A DNA stretch of 64,000 bases from Paragemmobacter kunshanensis (GCF_011059185.1 NZ_JAALFE010000009.1:1-64000); one strand, 5' to 3'; positions 26,892 to 38,340 are shown, counted from the first letter of the stretch. A program made the numbers and translations. Notes: generated by a model from the sequence alone, not told the origin.

Positions 26892-27479
26892 ATGGCTGAG
26901 GACAGGCGCACTTATCACCATGGCGATCTGCGCGCGGCGCTGTTGCGCGCGGCGGAAGAGGAATTGCAGGCCAGCGGGGTGGAGGCCTTTTCGCTGCGGC
27001 AGGTGGCGCGGCGGGCCGGGGTGAGCCATGCCGCGCCTGCGCATCATTTCGGCGATGCGCGGGGCCTGCTGACGGCGCTGGCGGCGGAAGGGTTCCACCG
27101 GTTTCTGGCGGCACAGTCGCGGCGCGAGGCGCGGGCCGATCCGGCCCCGGCGGCGCAGCTGACAGCGGCGGGGCTGGGCTATGTGGATTTCGCGATGGAG
27201 CGGCCCGCACTGTTCCGGCTGATGTTCGGGTCGGACCGGCCCGATTTCGCCGATCCGGTGCTGAACGAGGCGGCGACGGCGGCCTATCGGCATCTGCGCG
27301 ATCAGGTGGCGGAGGTCGGCGGGGATGAGGTGGCCGCGGCCTCGGTCTGGGCGATGGCGCATGGTCTGGCGGACCTGCTGTCGAACGGGCGGCTGCGGGC
27401 GATCCTGACCTTGCCCGAGGCGGCGCGGCAGGATGTGCTGGTGGGGCTGCTGGAACGCGCCTTTCCGGGGCGGGGCTGA
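26892..27479 (+). CDS. TetR/AcrR-family regulator
   Basis: 195 residues from ATG 26892 (MAEDRRTYHHGDLRAALL). The longer open frame upstream runs over the operators and into the divergent gene and is rejected. The N-terminal helix-turn-helix has the TetR pattern VEAFSLRQVARRAGVSHAAPAHHFGDARGLLTALA. The ligand-binding half is of the TetR_C type (WHG-related) with FRLMFGSDRPDF. It probably represses the divergent ABA4-like operon and itself through the two repeats in the gap. Confidence 0.9.
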   Translation: MAEDRRTYHHGDLRAALLRAAEEELQASGVEAFSLRQVARRAGVSHAAPAHHFGDARGLLTALAAEGFHRFLAAQSRREARADPAPAAQLTAAGLGYVDFAMERPALFRLMFGSDRPDFADPVLNEAATAAYRHLRDQVAEVGGDEVAAASVWAMAHGLADLLSNGRLRAILTLPEAARQDVLVGLLERAFPGRG

Positions 27480-27491
27480 CCCGGGGCGCAG

Positions 27492-27923
27492 TCAGACGGC
27501 GCGGTCAAGCCGGGTGGAGAGGTGGATCAGGCTTTCGGAAGACCGGACGCCGGTGATCGCCCCGATCTGATCCAGCACCTGATCGAGGACCTGGGTATTG
27601 GGGCAGGCGATCTGCATCAGAAGATCGAAGCGGCCCGAGGTGGTGAAGACCCTTTCCACCTCGGCGATGGCCTTGAGGCGTTGCAGGATTCCGGCCTGGG
27701 CGCGGGGTTCGATGGTGAGCAGGACCGAGGCGCGCAAGCGCCCCTGGCGGGCCCCTTCGCCCAGTTTCAGGGTATAGCCCGCGATCACCCCGGTGGTTTC
27801 CAGCCGTTCCAGCCGCGCCTGGATGGTGGAACGCGCAACCTTTAGTCGCCGGGCGAGCGTCGCCACCGACATGCGGGCATCCGCCCCCAGAAGCCCGATT
27901 ATGTTGCGATCCAGTTCGTCCAT
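27492..27923 (-). CDS. Lrp/AsnC-family regulator
   Basis: 143 residues: an N-terminal helix-turn-helix (about 1-50; MDELDRNIIGLLGADARMSVATLARRL) and a C-terminal RAM (AsnC_trans_reg) domain that binds amino acids and forms octamers. The gene is divergent from ornithine decarboxylase across a 215-base region. Lrp members often control a neighbouring amino-acid enzyme, so a role in sensing ornithine, lysine or arginine is plausible. Its stop is 13 bases from the convergent tetR stop. Confidence 0.92.
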   Translation of the reverse strand: MDELDRNIIGLLGADARMSVATLARRLKVARSTIQARLERLETTGVIAGYTLKLGEGARQGRLRASVLLTIEPRAQAGILQRLKAIAEVERVFTTSGRFDLLMQIACPNTQVLDQVLDQIGAITGVRSSESLIHLSTRLDRAV

Positions 27924-28029
27924 GCATTCTGCCCGATCTTTTCGTCATTATAACGACAATTCGCTACATTTATACAGTTTTGTTCGGTGAGTTTGTACCC
28001 CATATGCGGCATCCTCGATTGCAGGAAAA

Positions 28030-28085
28030 GGGCGGCTCATACGCACCTGGCCTGGTTGGAAAAAACCTCGCAGGTGCCGCTGCCC
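28030..28085 (+). promoter_or_regulatory. Structured leader of the ornithine decarboxylase gene (speF-like)
   Basis: One long stem can form: GGGC (28030-28033) with GCCC (28082-28085), GCACCTG (28043-28049) with CAGGTGC (28071-28077) and GGTT (28054-28057) with AACC (28064-28067), closing a GGAAAA loop. It ends 54 bases before the decarboxylase ATG. Alphaproteobacterial ornithine decarboxylase genes are known to carry the speF leader RNA. I cannot confirm the Rfam consensus by eye. Confidence 0.5.
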
Positions 28086-28138
28086 GTAACATGCAAACGG
28101 GGAGGGCTTGCGTCTTGTTGGCAGAAAGGATCACGCCG

Positions 28139-29284
28139 ATGGGACTGTCCAAAACGATCTGGACCAATCCGACCGAATTCCTCCGCAACCAGCAGCCGGA
28201 AAACCCGGTGCTGTTCTTCAGCCCCTCGGCGCTGCAGGCCGCCGCGCGGCGGTTCATCGACGGCTTTCCGGGCATGGTCACCTATGCGGTGAAGTCCAAT
28301 CCGGGTGAAGAGGTGATCGAGAACCTTGCCGCGGCCGGGATTCGCGGCTATGACTGCGCGTCGAGCTTTGAGATCGACCTGATCCGCCGCCTCGCCCCCG
28401 ATGCGGCGATCCACTACAACAACCCGGTACGCGCCCGGTCCGAGATCGCCCATGCGGTGGCGAAGGGCGTGAAGTCCTGGTCGGTGGATTCGCAGAGCGA
28501 ACTGGCCAAGCTGATCGAGATGGTGCCTGCGCAGGACAGCGAGATTTCGGTCCGCTTCAAGCTGCCGGTGGCCGGGGCGGCCTATAACTTTGGCGCGAAG
28601 TTCGGGGCGACGGCGGAAGTGGCGACGGCGCTGCTGCGCCGGGTGGCGGAGGCGGGGTTCATCCCGTCGCTGACCTTCCATCCCGGCACGCAATGCACCG
28701 ATCCGGCGGCATGGGAGACCTATATCCGCACGGCGGCGGAGATCGCGCGCAATGCCGGTGTCACGCTGGCGCGGCTGAATGTCGGCGGGGGGTTCCCGTC
28801 GCATCGCCTGATGGGGGTGGTGCCGCAGCTTGAGGCGACCTTCACCCTGATCGACCGGGTGGCCAGCGAAGCCTTTGGCGCGGCGCGGCCGATGCTGGTC
28901 TGCGAGCCGGGCCGGGGCTTGTGCGGGGATGCCTTCACGCTGGCGGCGCGGGTCAAGGCCGTGCGGGACGAGGCGCATGTCTTCCTGAATGACGGGGTCT
29001 ATGGCACGCTGACGGAGCTTCCGCTGATCGGCGTGATCGACCGGACCGAGGTGCTGACGCCCGAAGGGGCAAAGCGCGAGGGTGCGATCCAGCCGCGCAT
29101 CGTGTTCGGGCCGACCTGCGATTCGGTGGACCGTCTGCCGGGCGAAGTGGCCCTGCCCGCCGATATCGCCGAGGGTGATTATGTGATCGTGCAGGGGATG
29201 GGGGCCTATTCCACGGTGACCAATACCCGCTTCAACGGCTTTGGCGATCTGACCATGGCGACGGTGCTTTCGCTGAAGGTCTGA
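28139..29284 (+). CDS. Ornithine decarboxylase (type III PLP fold)
   Basis: 381 residues from ATG 28139, with AAAGGA about eight bases upstream. It is an alanine-racemase-fold decarboxylase. The PLP lysine is K52 in TYAVKSNP. The glycine-rich phosphate loop is NVGGGFPSH, followed by CEPGRGL. The active-site cysteine across the dimer is C327 in GPTCDSVD, as in ornithine decarboxylases. The product would be putrescine. An N-carbamoylputrescine amidase gene (31716) 2.4 kb away also leads to putrescine. Likely controlled by the divergent Lrp protein and by the structured leader. Confidence 0.9.
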   Translation: MGLSKTIWTNPTEFLRNQQPENPVLFFSPSALQAAARRFIDGFPGMVTYAVKSNPGEEVIENLAAAGIRGYDCASSFEIDLIRRLAPDAAIHYNNPVRARSEIAHAVAKGVKSWSVDSQSELAKLIEMVPAQDSEISVRFKLPVAGAAYNFGAKFGATAEVATALLRRVAEAGFIPSLTFHPGTQCTDPAAWETYIRTAAEIARNAGVTLARLNVGGGFPSHRLMGVVPQLEATFTLIDRVASEAFGAARPMLVCEPGRGLCGDAFTLAARVKAVRDEAHVFLNDGVYGTLTELPLIGVIDRTEVLTPEGAKREGAIQPRIVFGPTCDSVDRLPGEVALPADIAEGDYVIVQGMGAYSTVTNTRFNGFGDLTMATVLSLKV

Positions 29285-29311
29285 TCCCGGCCCCTGATTT
29301 CCGACAGGGCG

Positions 29312-29350
29312 CGCCCCCGGCTGGACATTCCCGGCCGGGGGCGTAGCTTT
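29312..29350 (+). terminator. Terminator behind ornithine decarboxylase
   Basis: A perfect 10-bp stem CGCCCCCGGC/GCCGGGGGCG (29312-29321 with 29334-29343) is followed by TAGCTTTT. It separates the decarboxylase transcript from the CoxL-like gene. Confidence 0.75.
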
Positions 29351-29378
29351 TGGCGCTGCCAGAGGAAGGAAATCGCCC

Positions 29379-31670
29379 ATGAAGTTCGGCCAGTCGCAGC
29401 CTGCCCACCGGATCGAGGATCATCGCTTCCTGACGGGGCAGGGCCGCTATGTCGATGATATCGCGCCGAAAGATGCCTTGCGGGCGTGGTTCCTGCGGTC
29501 TGATCGGGCGCATGCGGATATCTCGGGGCTGGATCTGGCCGCGGCACGGGCGGCGCCGGGGGTGCATCTGGTGCTGACCGCGCAGGATCTGCGCGCGGCG
29601 GGGGTGGAGACGGGCATGCGCTTTGCCCGCGTGCCCAATCGCGACGGCAGCCGGGGCGCGGCCCCGGCGCGGCCCGTGCTGGCCGAGGGGCGGGTGCGGT
29701 TTGTGGGCGAGGCCATCGCCCTGATCGTGGCCGATACGACGGAAGCGGCGCGCGATGCGGCGGAGTTGATCACCTTCGACATCGAGGAGCGGCCTGTCGC
29801 GCTTTCGCTGGAACCCGGGGGAGAGGCGATCCATCCCGAGGCGCCGGGCAATCTGTGCTTTGACTTCGGGATCGGGCAGGAGGCCGGGACGGCGGCGGCG
29901 CTGGCGGGGGCTGTGCATCGGGTGCGGCTGGAGGTGCGGCACAACCGGGTGATCGTGAACCCGATGGAGCCGCGCGGGGCCTGGGCGGAATGGGATGGCG
30001 CGCGGCTGCATCTTTGTGTGAACGGGCAGGGCGTCTGGACGCAGAAGAAGGAACTGGCGCGGATGCTGCATCTGCCGCCCGAGGCGGTGCGGGTGACCAA
30101 CCCCGATGTCGGTGGCGGATTCGGGATGAAGGCCATGACCTATCCCGAATATGTGGTGATCGCGCAGGCGGCGCGGATGCTGGGCCGGCCGGTGCGCTGG
30201 ATGGCCGAGCGGGGCGAGGGCATGCTGAGCGACAATGCCGGGCGCGACCTGATCGCCGAGGCGGAGATGGGCTTCGATGCGGGGCTGCGGATCACCGCCT
30301 ATCGGGTGCGGGTGCTGTCGAACCTGGGGGCCTATGCATCGCAATTCGGGCAACCCATTCAATCGGAACTGTTTTCAAAGGTGCTGACCGGGGTCTATGA
30401 CATCCCCTGCGCCTGGTTGAACACGGTCGGGGTCTTTACCAATACCGCCCCTGTCGATGCCTATCGCGGGGCCGGGCGGCCCGAGGCGATCCTGACCATC
30501 GAGCGGCTGATGGACGAGGCGGCGCGCGTGCTGGGGGTGGAGGGGGCCGATCTGCGGCGGCGGAACTTCATCCGGGCCTTTCCCTATCGCACGGTGACGG
30601 GGCAGGTGATCGACGTGGGCGATTTCGGCCGCGTGCTGGACCGCGCCGAGGCCGAGGCGGATGTCGCGGGTTTTGCCTCGCGGCGGCAGGCCAGCGCGGC
30701 GCGGGGCATGCTGCGGGGGTTGGGGCTGGCCACCTATATCGAATCGATCCTGGGCGATCCGTCGGAAACCGCGCGGATCACTTTGGATGCGGATGGCGGG
30801 GCCACGCTTTACGTGGGCACGCAATCGAACGGGCAGGGGCATGAGACCGTCTATGCGCGGATGCTGTCGGGCATGACGGGGATCGAGGAAGGGCGGATCC
30901 GCGTGGTGCAGGGCGACAGCGATGCCATTCCGGCGGGCGGCGGGACGGGGGGATCGCGGTCGGTGACGGTGCAGGGCACGGCGACGCGGGCCACCGTGGG
31001 GCAGATGGTGGCGGGTTTCGAGGCCTTTCTTGCGGAGGAGACGGGGGTTGCGGGGATGCGCTTTGACGGGCTTGCCTTCGGCGCGCCCGGATCGAACCTG
31101 CGCCTGACCCTGGCCGAGGCGGCGGATCTGGCGCGCGAGAGGGGGCGGGCGGATCTCTGCGACCAGGCGGCGACGATCACGCTGGAGGGGCGGTCTTTCC
31201 CCAATGGCGCGCATCTGGCGGAAGTGGAGATCGACCCCGAGACCGGGGCGCTGCGGCTGGACCGTTACACGGTGGTGGATGATTTCGGCACGCTGATCGC
31301 GCCGGAACTGGCCATGGGCCAGGTGCATGGCGGGATCGCCCAGGGCTTTGGCCAGGCGGTGCTGGAGGATGCGGTGCATGACGAGGGCGGGCAGATGCTG
31401 ACTGCCAGCTTCATGGATTACGCCATGCCCCGCGCGGATGACCTGCCCTTTTTCGGCTTTGCCTCGGAGCCCGTGCCTTCGATCCTGAACCCTTTCGGGA
31501 TGAAGGGCTGCGGCGAGGCGGGGACGGTGGGGGCGCTGGGGGCGATTTCCAACGCGGTGCGCGATGCGCTGGCCGGGCGCGGGGTGGCGCGGGTGGACAT
31601 GCCCTTTACCCCGCAGCGCATCTGGCACTGGTTGCAGGAGGCCGAGGCGCGGCAGGGGGCTTTGCCTTGA
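29379..31670 (+). CDS. CoxL-like molybdopterin-binding subunit (xanthine dehydrogenase family)
   Basis: 763 residues. The N-terminal a/b hammerhead domain (opening HRIEDHRFLTGQGRYVDDI) is followed by the large Mo-pterin domain. The active-site loop reads AYRGAGR at residues 361-367, the form II (CoxL-like) signature, not the AYxCSFR of true CO dehydrogenase. The base Glu is E713 in GMKGCGEAG. So it is a hydroxylase of unknown substrate. The FAD and 2Fe-2S subunits that such enzymes need are absent on both sides, so the gene is an orphan here. aguB follows after 45 bases. Confidence 0.9.
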   Translation: MKFGQSQPAHRIEDHRFLTGQGRYVDDIAPKDALRAWFLRSDRAHADISGLDLAAARAAPGVHLVLTAQDLRAAGVETGMRFARVPNRDGSRGAAPARPVLAEGRVRFVGEAIALIVADTTEAARDAAELITFDIEERPVALSLEPGGEAIHPEAPGNLCFDFGIGQEAGTAAALAGAVHRVRLEVRHNRVIVNPMEPRGAWAEWDGARLHLCVNGQGVWTQKKELARMLHLPPEAVRVTNPDVGGGFGMKAMTYPEYVVIAQAARMLGRPVRWMAERGEGMLSDNAGRDLIAEAEMGFDAGLRITAYRVRVLSNLGAYASQFGQPIQSELFSKVLTGVYDIPCAWLNTVGVFTNTAPVDAYRGAGRPEAILTIERLMDEAARVLGVEGADLRRRNFIRAFPYRTVTGQVIDVGDFGRVLDRAEAEADVAGFASRRQASAARGMLRGLGLATYIESILGDPSETARITLDADGGATLYVGTQSNGQGHETVYARMLSGMTGIEEGRIRVVQGDSDAIPAGGGTGGSRSVTVQGTATRATVGQMVAGFEAFLAEETGVAGMRFDGLAFGAPGSNLRLTLAEAADLARERGRADLCDQAATITLEGRSFPNGAHLAEVEIDPETGALRLDRYTVVDDFGTLIAPELAMGQVHGGIAQGFGQAVLEDAVHDEGGQMLTASFMDYAMPRADDLPFFGFASEPVPSILNPFGMKGCGEAGTVGALGAISNAVRDALAGRGVARVDMPFTPQRIWHWLQEAEARQGALP

Positions 31671-31715
31671 CGCGCCGGAAGGGTTAACTGCGCCCAAGCT
31701 GACACAGAGGACGCC

Positions 31716-32594
<879 letters not shown>

Positions 32595-32605
32595 GGGCCG
32601 AAATG

Positions 32606-32635
32606 AGGAACGGCGGCCAGGGGGCCGCCGTTCCT
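32606..32635. terminator. Bidirectional terminator between aguB and gltA
   Basis: A perfect 13-bp stem AGGAACGGCGGCC/GGCCGCCGTTCCT with a four-base loop lies between the convergent stop codons, 12 bases behind aguB and 17 bases behind gltA. It probably serves both genes. Confidence 0.85.
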
Positions 32636-32651
32636 GCGATTTCCGGTCCGC

Positions 32652-33947
32652 TTAGCGGTGCTTCAGATCGACATAGTCGCGCTTTTTCTGCCCGACATAG
32701 AGCTGGCGCGGACGGCCGATCTTCTGGTTCTTTTCGCCGATCATCTCTTTCCACTGCGAGATCCAGCCGACGGTGCGCGACAGCGCGAAGATCGGCGTGA
32801 ACATCGAGGTGGGGAAGCCCATCGCATCGAGGATGATGCCCGAATAGAAATCGACATTCGGGTAGAGCTTCTTGGAGACGAAATATTCGTCTTCCAGCGC
32901 GATGCGTTCCAACTCCTTGGCGACCTGCAGGGTGGGGTTGTTCTCGATCCCCATGAGACCCAGCACCTCGTCGGCCGACTCCTTCATCACCTTGGCGCGC
33001 GGGTCGAAGTTCTTGTAGACGCGGTGGCCGAAGCCCATCAGGCGGAAGGGATCGTCCTTGTCCTTGGCGCGGGCGATGAATTCGGGGATGCGGTCCACGG
33101 TCCCGATCTCGCGCAGCATTTCAAGGCAGGCCTGGTTCGCGCCGCCATGGGCCGGGCCCCAGAGGCAGGCGATGCCCGCCGCGATGCAGGCAAAGGGGTT
33201 CGCCCCCGAAGACCCCGCCAGGCGCACCGTGGAGGTGGAGGCGTTCTGTTCGTGATCGGCATGGAGCATCATGATCCGGTCCATCGCCTTGGACAGGACG
33301 GGATCGACCACATAATCCTCGGCCGGGACGGAGAAGCACATGTGCAGGAAGTTGCCCGCGTAATCGAGGCTGTTCTTGGGATACACGAAGGGCTGGCCGA
33401 TGGAGTATTTGTAGGCCATGGCGGCAATCGTCGGCAGTTTCGCGATCATGCGGATCGCGGCCACCTCGCGCTGCCAGGGATCGTTGATATCGAGCGAGTC
33501 GTGATAGAAGGCCGACATCGCGCCCACCACGCCCACCATCGTGGCCATCGGGTGGCTGTCGCGGCGGAAGCCGCGGAAGAAGTAGTGCATCTGTTCATGC
33601 ACCATGGTGTGCCGCGTCACGCGGCCCTTGAAATCGGCCAGTTGCGCGGCGGTGGGCAATTCGCCGTAAAGCAGCAGGAAGCAGAGTTCGAGATAGGAGG
33701 ATTTCTCGGCCAGTTGCTCGATCGGATAGCCGCGATGGAGAAGTTCGCCCTGATCGCCGTCGATATAGGTGATCGCGCTTTCGCAGGCGGCGGTGGAGGT
33801 GAAGCCGGGATCGAAGGTGAAGACATCCGCCTCGGCATAGAGCTTGCGGATATCCAGCACGCTGGGCCCGAGGGTCGGCGCATAGAGCGGCAGGTCATAG
33901 GATTTGCCGTCCAGTGTCAGCGTCGCGGATTTCTTGCTTTCTGCCAT
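32652..33947 (-). CDS. gltA: Citrate synthase
   Basis: 431 residues, the length of the Gram-negative hexameric type II enzyme. It condenses oxaloacetate with acetyl-CoA to citrate. Visible motifs are the N-terminal [21 protein letters not shown], the catalytic histidine region [20 protein letters not shown], and [14 protein letters not shown] carrying the second catalytic histidine. It is followed on the same strand, further upstream, by gltX. The order gltX-gltA next to comEC and lexA is conserved in Rhodobacteraceae. Confidence 0.97.
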   Translation of the reverse strand: MAESKKSATLTLDGKSYDLPLYAPTLGPSVLDIRKLYAEADVFTFDPGFTSTAACESAITYIDGDQGELLHRGYPIEQLAEKSSYLELCFLLLYGELPTAAQLADFKGRVTRHTMVHEQMHYFFRGFRRDSHPMATMVGVVGAMSAFYHDSLDINDPWQREVAAIRMIAKLPTIAAMAYKYSIGQPFVYPKNSLDYAGNFLHMCFSVPAEDYVVDPVLSKAMDRIMMLHADHEQNASTSTVRLAGSSGANPFACIAAGIACLWGPAHGGANQACLEMLREIGTVDRIPEFIARAKDKDDPFRLMGFGHRVYKNFDPRAKVMKESADEVLGLMGIENNPTLQVAKELERIALEDEYFVSKKLYPNVDFYSGIILDAMGFPTSMFTPIFALSRTVGWISQWKEMIGEKNQKIGRPRQLYVGQKKRDYVDLKHR

Positions 33948-34032
33948 CTCTCAACGTCCCTCTCTGGGCCGGATCGCCGGATGCCCGGGATGCGGCGTGT
34001 CACTCGGTCGCGGTGTTCTGGTGATGCGATGG

Positions 34033-35475
34033 TCAGGCCGCCGCATCCTTCAGCCGCGCAATCGTTTCGTCCCGACCGATGACAAGCATCATGTCATAGA
34101 CGCTGGGTGTCGCGCTCCGCCCGGCAAGGGCGGCGCGCAGGGGGGCGGCAAGCTTGCCGAAGCCTATGCCATGGGCCGTGGCGATTTCCGTCAGGATCGG
34201 TTCCAGCCCCTCTTTCGTCCAGCTAGCAGTTTGCAGGCGCGGCGTCAATAAATTCAGTATACCACGGGATACCGTGTCCAGCGCCTTTGCCGATGCCTCA
34301 TCCGCGAGGATGGGGCGCGATGTCAGCGCAAAATGCGCCTTTTCAAGGAGTTCCGGGAAGGTCTTGGCACGTTCCTTGACGCAGTAGAGCGCACGCGACA
34401 GGAGGTCGCGCTGGCCCGGGGCAAGGGCGGGCTGCCCGGCGGCGGTGAGATATGCCTCAACTTCATGCAGCAGTGCGGCATCGTCGGCGGCGGCGATGTG
34501 CTGGCCGCAGATGTTTTCCAGCTTCTTGAAATCCAGCCGGGCGGGGGAGCGCCCGATTCCCGGCAGATCGAACCAGTCCATCGCCTGGGCGCTGGTGAAG
34601 AATTCGTCATCGCCATGCGCCCAGCCCAGACGGGTGAGGTAGTTGCGCATGCCCGCCGCCGGATAGCCCTGCGCCTGATAATCGCCCACGGCGGTGGCGC
34701 CGTGGCGTTTGGACAGTTTCTTGCCGTCCGGGCCATGGATCAGCGGGATATGCGCCCAGACCGGGATATCCCAGCCCATCGCATCATAGACCATCTGCTG
34801 GCGCGCGGCGTTGTTCAGGTGATCGTCGCCCCTGATGACATGGGTCACGCCCATGTCGTGATCATCGACGACCACGGCAAGCATGTAGGTGGGGGTTCCA
34901 TCGGAACGCAGAACGATCATGTCATCCAGCTGGTCATTGCCAAAGCGCACGGTGCCCTGAACGGCATCCTGAACCAGAGTTTCACCCGAACGGGGCGCAC
35001 GCATCCGGATGGCATGGGGCGCCCCCGCCGGATGGGTAGAGGGATCGGCATCGCGCCAGGGGCTTTGGAAGACGGCGTAGCTGGCGCCCTTCGCCTCGGC
35101 CTCGGCGCGGAAGGCGGCGATTTCCTCGGGGGTGGAGAAGCATTTATAGGCCGTGCCGCGCGCCAGCATCTGATGCGCCACTTCGGCATGGCGATCCTTG
35201 CGGGCGAACTGGCTGACGGCGTCGCCATCCCAATCGAGGCCGAGCCAGCGCAGGCCCTGCAAGATCGCCTCGGTCGCGGCGGGGGTGGAGCGTTCGCGAT
35301 CCGTATCCTCGATCCGCAGGAGGAACTTGCCCCCCCGACCGCGGGCATAGAGCCAGTTGAAAAGCGCCGTGCGCGCCCCGCCGATATGCAGATAGCCCGT
35401 CGGAGAGGGGGCGAAACGGGTGACGACGGGTTTGGCGGCCGGATTGGCGGCGGGGTCGGCGGCGGCGGGGCACAT
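34033..35475 (-). CDS. gltX: Glutamate-tRNA ligase
   Basis: 480 residues. Class I synthetase with the HIGH-type motif HIGG at residues 30-33 ([16 protein letters not shown]) and KLSKR in [14 protein letters not shown]. The sequence lacks the glutamine-specific insertion of GlnRS. With GatCAB (gatB at 18844) it would provide both Glu-tRNA(Glu) and Gln-tRNA(Gln). The N-terminus is an Ala/Pro-rich run ([14 protein letters not shown]), so an internal start is possible, but no ATG lies before the catalytic domain. Divergent from comEC. Confidence 0.96.
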   Translation of the reverse strand: MCPAAADPAANPAAKPVVTRFAPSPTGYLHIGGARTALFNWLYARGRGGKFLLRIEDTDRERSTPAATEAILQGLRWLGLDWDGDAVSQFARKDRHAEVAHQMLARGTAYKCFSTPEEIAAFRAEAEAKGASYAVFQSPWRDADPSTHPAGAPHAIRMRAPRSGETLVQDAVQGTVRFGNDQLDDMIVLRSDGTPTYMLAVVVDDHDMGVTHVIRGDDHLNNAARQQMVYDAMGWDIPVWAHIPLIHGPDGKKLSKRHGATAVGDYQAQGYPAAGMRNYLTRLGWAHGDDEFFTSAQAMDWFDLPGIGRSPARLDFKKLENICGQHIAAADDAALLHEVEAYLTAAGQPALAPGQRDLLSRALYCVKERAKTFPELLEKAHFALTSRPILADEASAKALDTVSRGILNLLTPRLQTASWTKEGLEPILTEIATAHGIGFGKLAAPLRAALAGRSATPSVYDMMLVIGRDETIARLKDAAA

Positions 35476-35552
35476 GGGTGCATTAACCTTTCGGAAACCA
35501 AGGGGAGACTAGGGTTCGCGTCTGTCTAGGCAAATGCAGGTCGGGAAACAAG

Positions 35553-37628
35553 GTGGCGGGGGTGGGCAGGCGGATGGAGGGGGCAGGGCCTGGCCTTGCG
35601 CTGGCCATGCTGCAGGGGCGTGCCTTTCTGGCCGTGCCGGTGGGCATGGGCTGTGGCATCGGGATCTGGTTTGGCCTGCCGGTCGAGCCGGGCGGGCGGG
35701 AATATCTGGGGGCGGCGCTGGCGATGGCGGGGCTGGCGGCGCTGCCCCTGCCGTTGCGCTGGATGGCCGGGCGGGCGGCATTGCTGGGGCTGGTCTGCAT
35801 CCTTCTGGGCTTTCTGGCCTGCGGCCTGCGCGTTCACATCGTCGCCGCCCCGATTCTGGCAGGGGAGAGTTACGGTCCGGTAAAGGGCCGCATCGTGGAG
35901 ATAGACCGGTCGCAGAGCGGGGCGCTGCGGTTGACGCTGGATCAGGTCTGGATGGCGCGGCGCGCGCCGGAGGAGACGCCCGCGCGGATCCGTCTGTCGC
36001 TGCATGGCGACCAGCGCTGGCTGGAGCCGGTGCCGGGGGCGGTGGTGATGGCGACGGCCTTTCTTTCGCCGCCGCGCGGGCCGGTGGAGCCGGGGGCCTT
36101 TGACTTTCGCCGCATGGCTTTTTTCGAGGGGCTGGGCGCGGTGGGCTATACGCGGAGCCCGGTGCTTGTCTGGCAGGAGCCCGCGCCGGATGCGGAACGC
36201 GTGGGGCGGATGCGCAGCCATCTTTCGGCGGCGATCCGCGCCCATGTGCCGGGCGACGCAGGGGCCTTTGCCGCAGGCGTCCTGACCGGCGACAGATCGG
36301 GCCTGTCGCCCGAGGCGGTGGCGGCGCTGCGGGATTCGAGCCTGGCGCATCTTCTGGCCATTTCGGGGATGAACATGGCCTTTCTGGTGGCCTTCGTCTT
36401 TGGCCTGCTGCGCTATGGCATCGCGCTGGTGCCGCCGCTGGCGCTGCGGGTGAACAGCAAGAAGGCCGCGGCGGTGGTGTCGCTGGGGGTGGCCTTCTTC
36501 TATCTGCTGCTGTCGGGGGCGAATGTGGCGACGGAGCGCGCCTTCATCATGGTGGCGGTGATGCTGGTGGCGGTGCTGCTGGACCGGCGGGCGATCACGC
36601 TGCGATCGGTGGCGATCGCGGCGACGATCCTGCTGGCCTGGCAACCCGAAGAGCTGCTGTCGCCGGGGTTTCAGATGAGTTTCGCGGCGACGGTGGCGCT
36701 GATTGTGGGGTTCGAGGCCATGTCGCGCCGGGTGGAGCCGGGGCGCTGGTCGCGCGGGGGGCAGTTCGTGGCGTCGCTGGTGTTGGCCTCGGTGCTGGGG
36801 GGGGTGGCCACGGCGCCCTTTGCGGCGGCGCATTTCAACCGCTTTACCGATTACGGGCTGCTGGCCAACCTGCTGACGGGGCCGGTGATGGGGCTGATCG
36901 TGATGCCGGCGGGGGCGATGGCGGCGGTGATGACGCCGCTGGGCCTGCAGGCGCTGCCGCTTTGGTTGATGGAGCAGGGATGCCTTTGGATTCTGGCGGT
37001 GGCGCATCGGGTGGCCGCGATGGAGGGGGCGGTGACGGCGATCCCCGCGCCGCCGGGGGCGGTGCTGCCGATCCTGTCGCTGGCGCTGTGCCTGCTGGTG
37101 CTGTGGCCGGGGCGGGGGCGCCTTGTGGCGGTGGCGGGGATTGGCGTGGCGCTGGGGATCTGGAGCCAGGGCGCGCGGCCCGCCGTGCTGATCGGCGAGG
37201 GGCGGCATGTGGGCGTGATGGGGCCGGAGGGGCGCGCGCTGTCGGCGCAGCGGGGGGGCGGGTTTCTGGTGACGGGCTGGCTGGAGAATGACGGCGATCT
37301 GGCGGGGCAGAAGGCGGCGGCGGCAAGGCCGGGCTTTCGCGCGGGGGCGGGGGGACGCGTCTTCGATCTGGGCGGCGGGGCGGAGGGGCTGCTGGTGGCG
37401 CGCGATGCCGCGCCGCCGGGGGATGCCTGCCTGCGCCACGCGCTGATCGTGCTGCCCGAGGCGCTGCCGCTGGCGGGGGATTGCCTGCAGGTGGACGATG
37501 CGCTGCTGGCCGAGAGCGGGACGCTGGCGATCAGCGCGGGGGCGGATGGGCTGCGCATCGTCGCGGCCAATGCGGACCGGCGCCCCTGGTCACCGGGGGC
37601 CGGGCCGTATTCGGGTGGGGATCAGTAG
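35553..37628 (+). CDS. comEC: ComEC/Rec2-family DNA uptake channel protein
   Basis: 691 residues from a GTG start; an ATG at 35574 is an alternative. After two or three membrane segments comes a soluble DUF4131 domain, then the Competence domain with the signature [18 protein letters not shown] and many more membrane segments. The C-terminal part (about 530-691) lacks the HxHxDH motif, so there is no working metallo-beta-lactamase domain; this shortened form is common in alphaproteobacteria. It would carry single-stranded DNA across the inner membrane. It overlaps the convergent lexA stop by seven bases. Confidence 0.9.
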   Translation: MAGVGRRMEGAGPGLALAMLQGRAFLAVPVGMGCGIGIWFGLPVEPGGREYLGAALAMAGLAALPLPLRWMAGRAALLGLVCILLGFLACGLRVHIVAAPILAGESYGPVKGRIVEIDRSQSGALRLTLDQVWMARRAPEETPARIRLSLHGDQRWLEPVPGAVVMATAFLSPPRGPVEPGAFDFRRMAFFEGLGAVGYTRSPVLVWQEPAPDAERVGRMRSHLSAAIRAHVPGDAGAFAAGVLTGDRSGLSPEAVAALRDSSLAHLLAISGMNMAFLVAFVFGLLRYGIALVPPLALRVNSKKAAAVVSLGVAFFYLLLSGANVATERAFIMVAVMLVAVLLDRRAITLRSVAIAATILLAWQPEELLSPGFQMSFAATVALIVGFEAMSRRVEPGRWSRGGQFVASLVLASVLGGVATAPFAAAHFNRFTDYGLLANLLTGPVMGLIVMPAGAMAAVMTPLGLQALPLWLMEQGCLWILAVAHRVAAMEGAVTAIPAPPGAVLPILSLALCLLVLWPGRGRLVAVAGIGVALGIWSQGARPAVLIGEGRHVGVMGPEGRALSAQRGGGFLVTGWLENDGDLAGQKAAAARPGFRAGAGGRVFDLGGGAEGLLVARDAAPPGDACLRHALIVLPEALPLAGDCLQVDDALLAESGTLAISAGADGLRIVAANADRRPWSPGAGPYSGGDQ

Positions 37629-38308
37629 CTGCGGATCAGGCCCACGAGGCGGCCCTGCACGCGGACGGCGTGATCGGGCAGGACGCGGGTTTCATAGGCG
37701 GGGTTCGCCGCTTCGAGCGCAATCATGTTGCCGCGACGGCGGAAGCGTTTCAGCGTCGCCTCGGACTCCTCCACCAGGGCCACGACGATATCGCCATTCT
37801 CGGCGGTGGATTGTTCGCGGATCACCACGATGTCGCCGTCGTTGATCCCGGCCTCGATCATCGAGTCGCCCTTCACCTCGAGCGCGTAGTGATGGCCCCG
37901 GCCCGACAGCATGGAGCCGGGCACCGCGATGTGATGCGAGATTTCTGCAATCGCCTCGATCGGGACGCCGGCGGCGATGCGGCCCATGACGGGCAGTTCC
38001 AGCGCGTGAACCGGTTCCACCGGCAGGGCGGCGGGGGGGCGTTCGGGGCGGTTGCCTTCGATCACGCGCGGCTTGAAGCCGGGTTTTTCCATCGCTTCGG
38101 GCAGTTTGACGATTTCCAGCGCCCGCGCCCGATGGGCAAGGCGGCGGATGAAGCCGCGTTCTTCCAGCGCTGTGATCAGGCGGTGGATGCCCGATTTGGA
38201 GCGCAGATCGAGCGCGTCCTTCATTTCGTCAAAGGACGGGGGGACGCCATCGGCTTCCATCCGGGTCTTGATGAAATCCAAGAGTTCGATTTGCTTGCGG
38301 GTCAGCAT
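37622..38308 (-). CDS. lexA: LexA repressor
   Basis: 228 residues from ATG 38308 ([13 protein letters not shown]). The winged helix-turn-helix fills residues 1-65. The cleavage site is A113-G114 in IAAGVP, and the serine-lysine dyad is S149 (KGDSMIEAG) and K187 (ATLKRF). LexA represses SOS genes and cleaves itself with RecA on DNA damage. A GTTC-N7-GTTC box 33 bases before the start indicates self-control. moeA ends 92 bases upstream on the same strand. Recognition helix differs from that of E. coli LexA, as expected for the GTTC-type box. Confidence 0.97.
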   Translation of the reverse strand: MLTRKQIELLDFIKTRMEADGVPPSFDEMKDALDLRSKSGIHRLITALEERGFIRRLAHRARALEIVKLPEAMEKPGFKPRVIEGNRPERPPAALPVEPVHALELPVMGRIAAGVPIEAIAEISHHIAVPGSMLSGRGHHYALEVKGDSMIEAGINDGDIVVIREQSTAENGDIVVALVEESEATLKRFRRRGNMIALEAANPAYETRVLPDHAVRVQGRLVGLIRSY

Positions 38309-38340
38309 GGGCCCCTCCACCGGCGTGATGTTGGTATAAT

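Noticed and set aside
35526-37439. 637-codon frame opposite comEC
   Set aside because: Arg/His/Gln/Pro-rich shadow of comEC.
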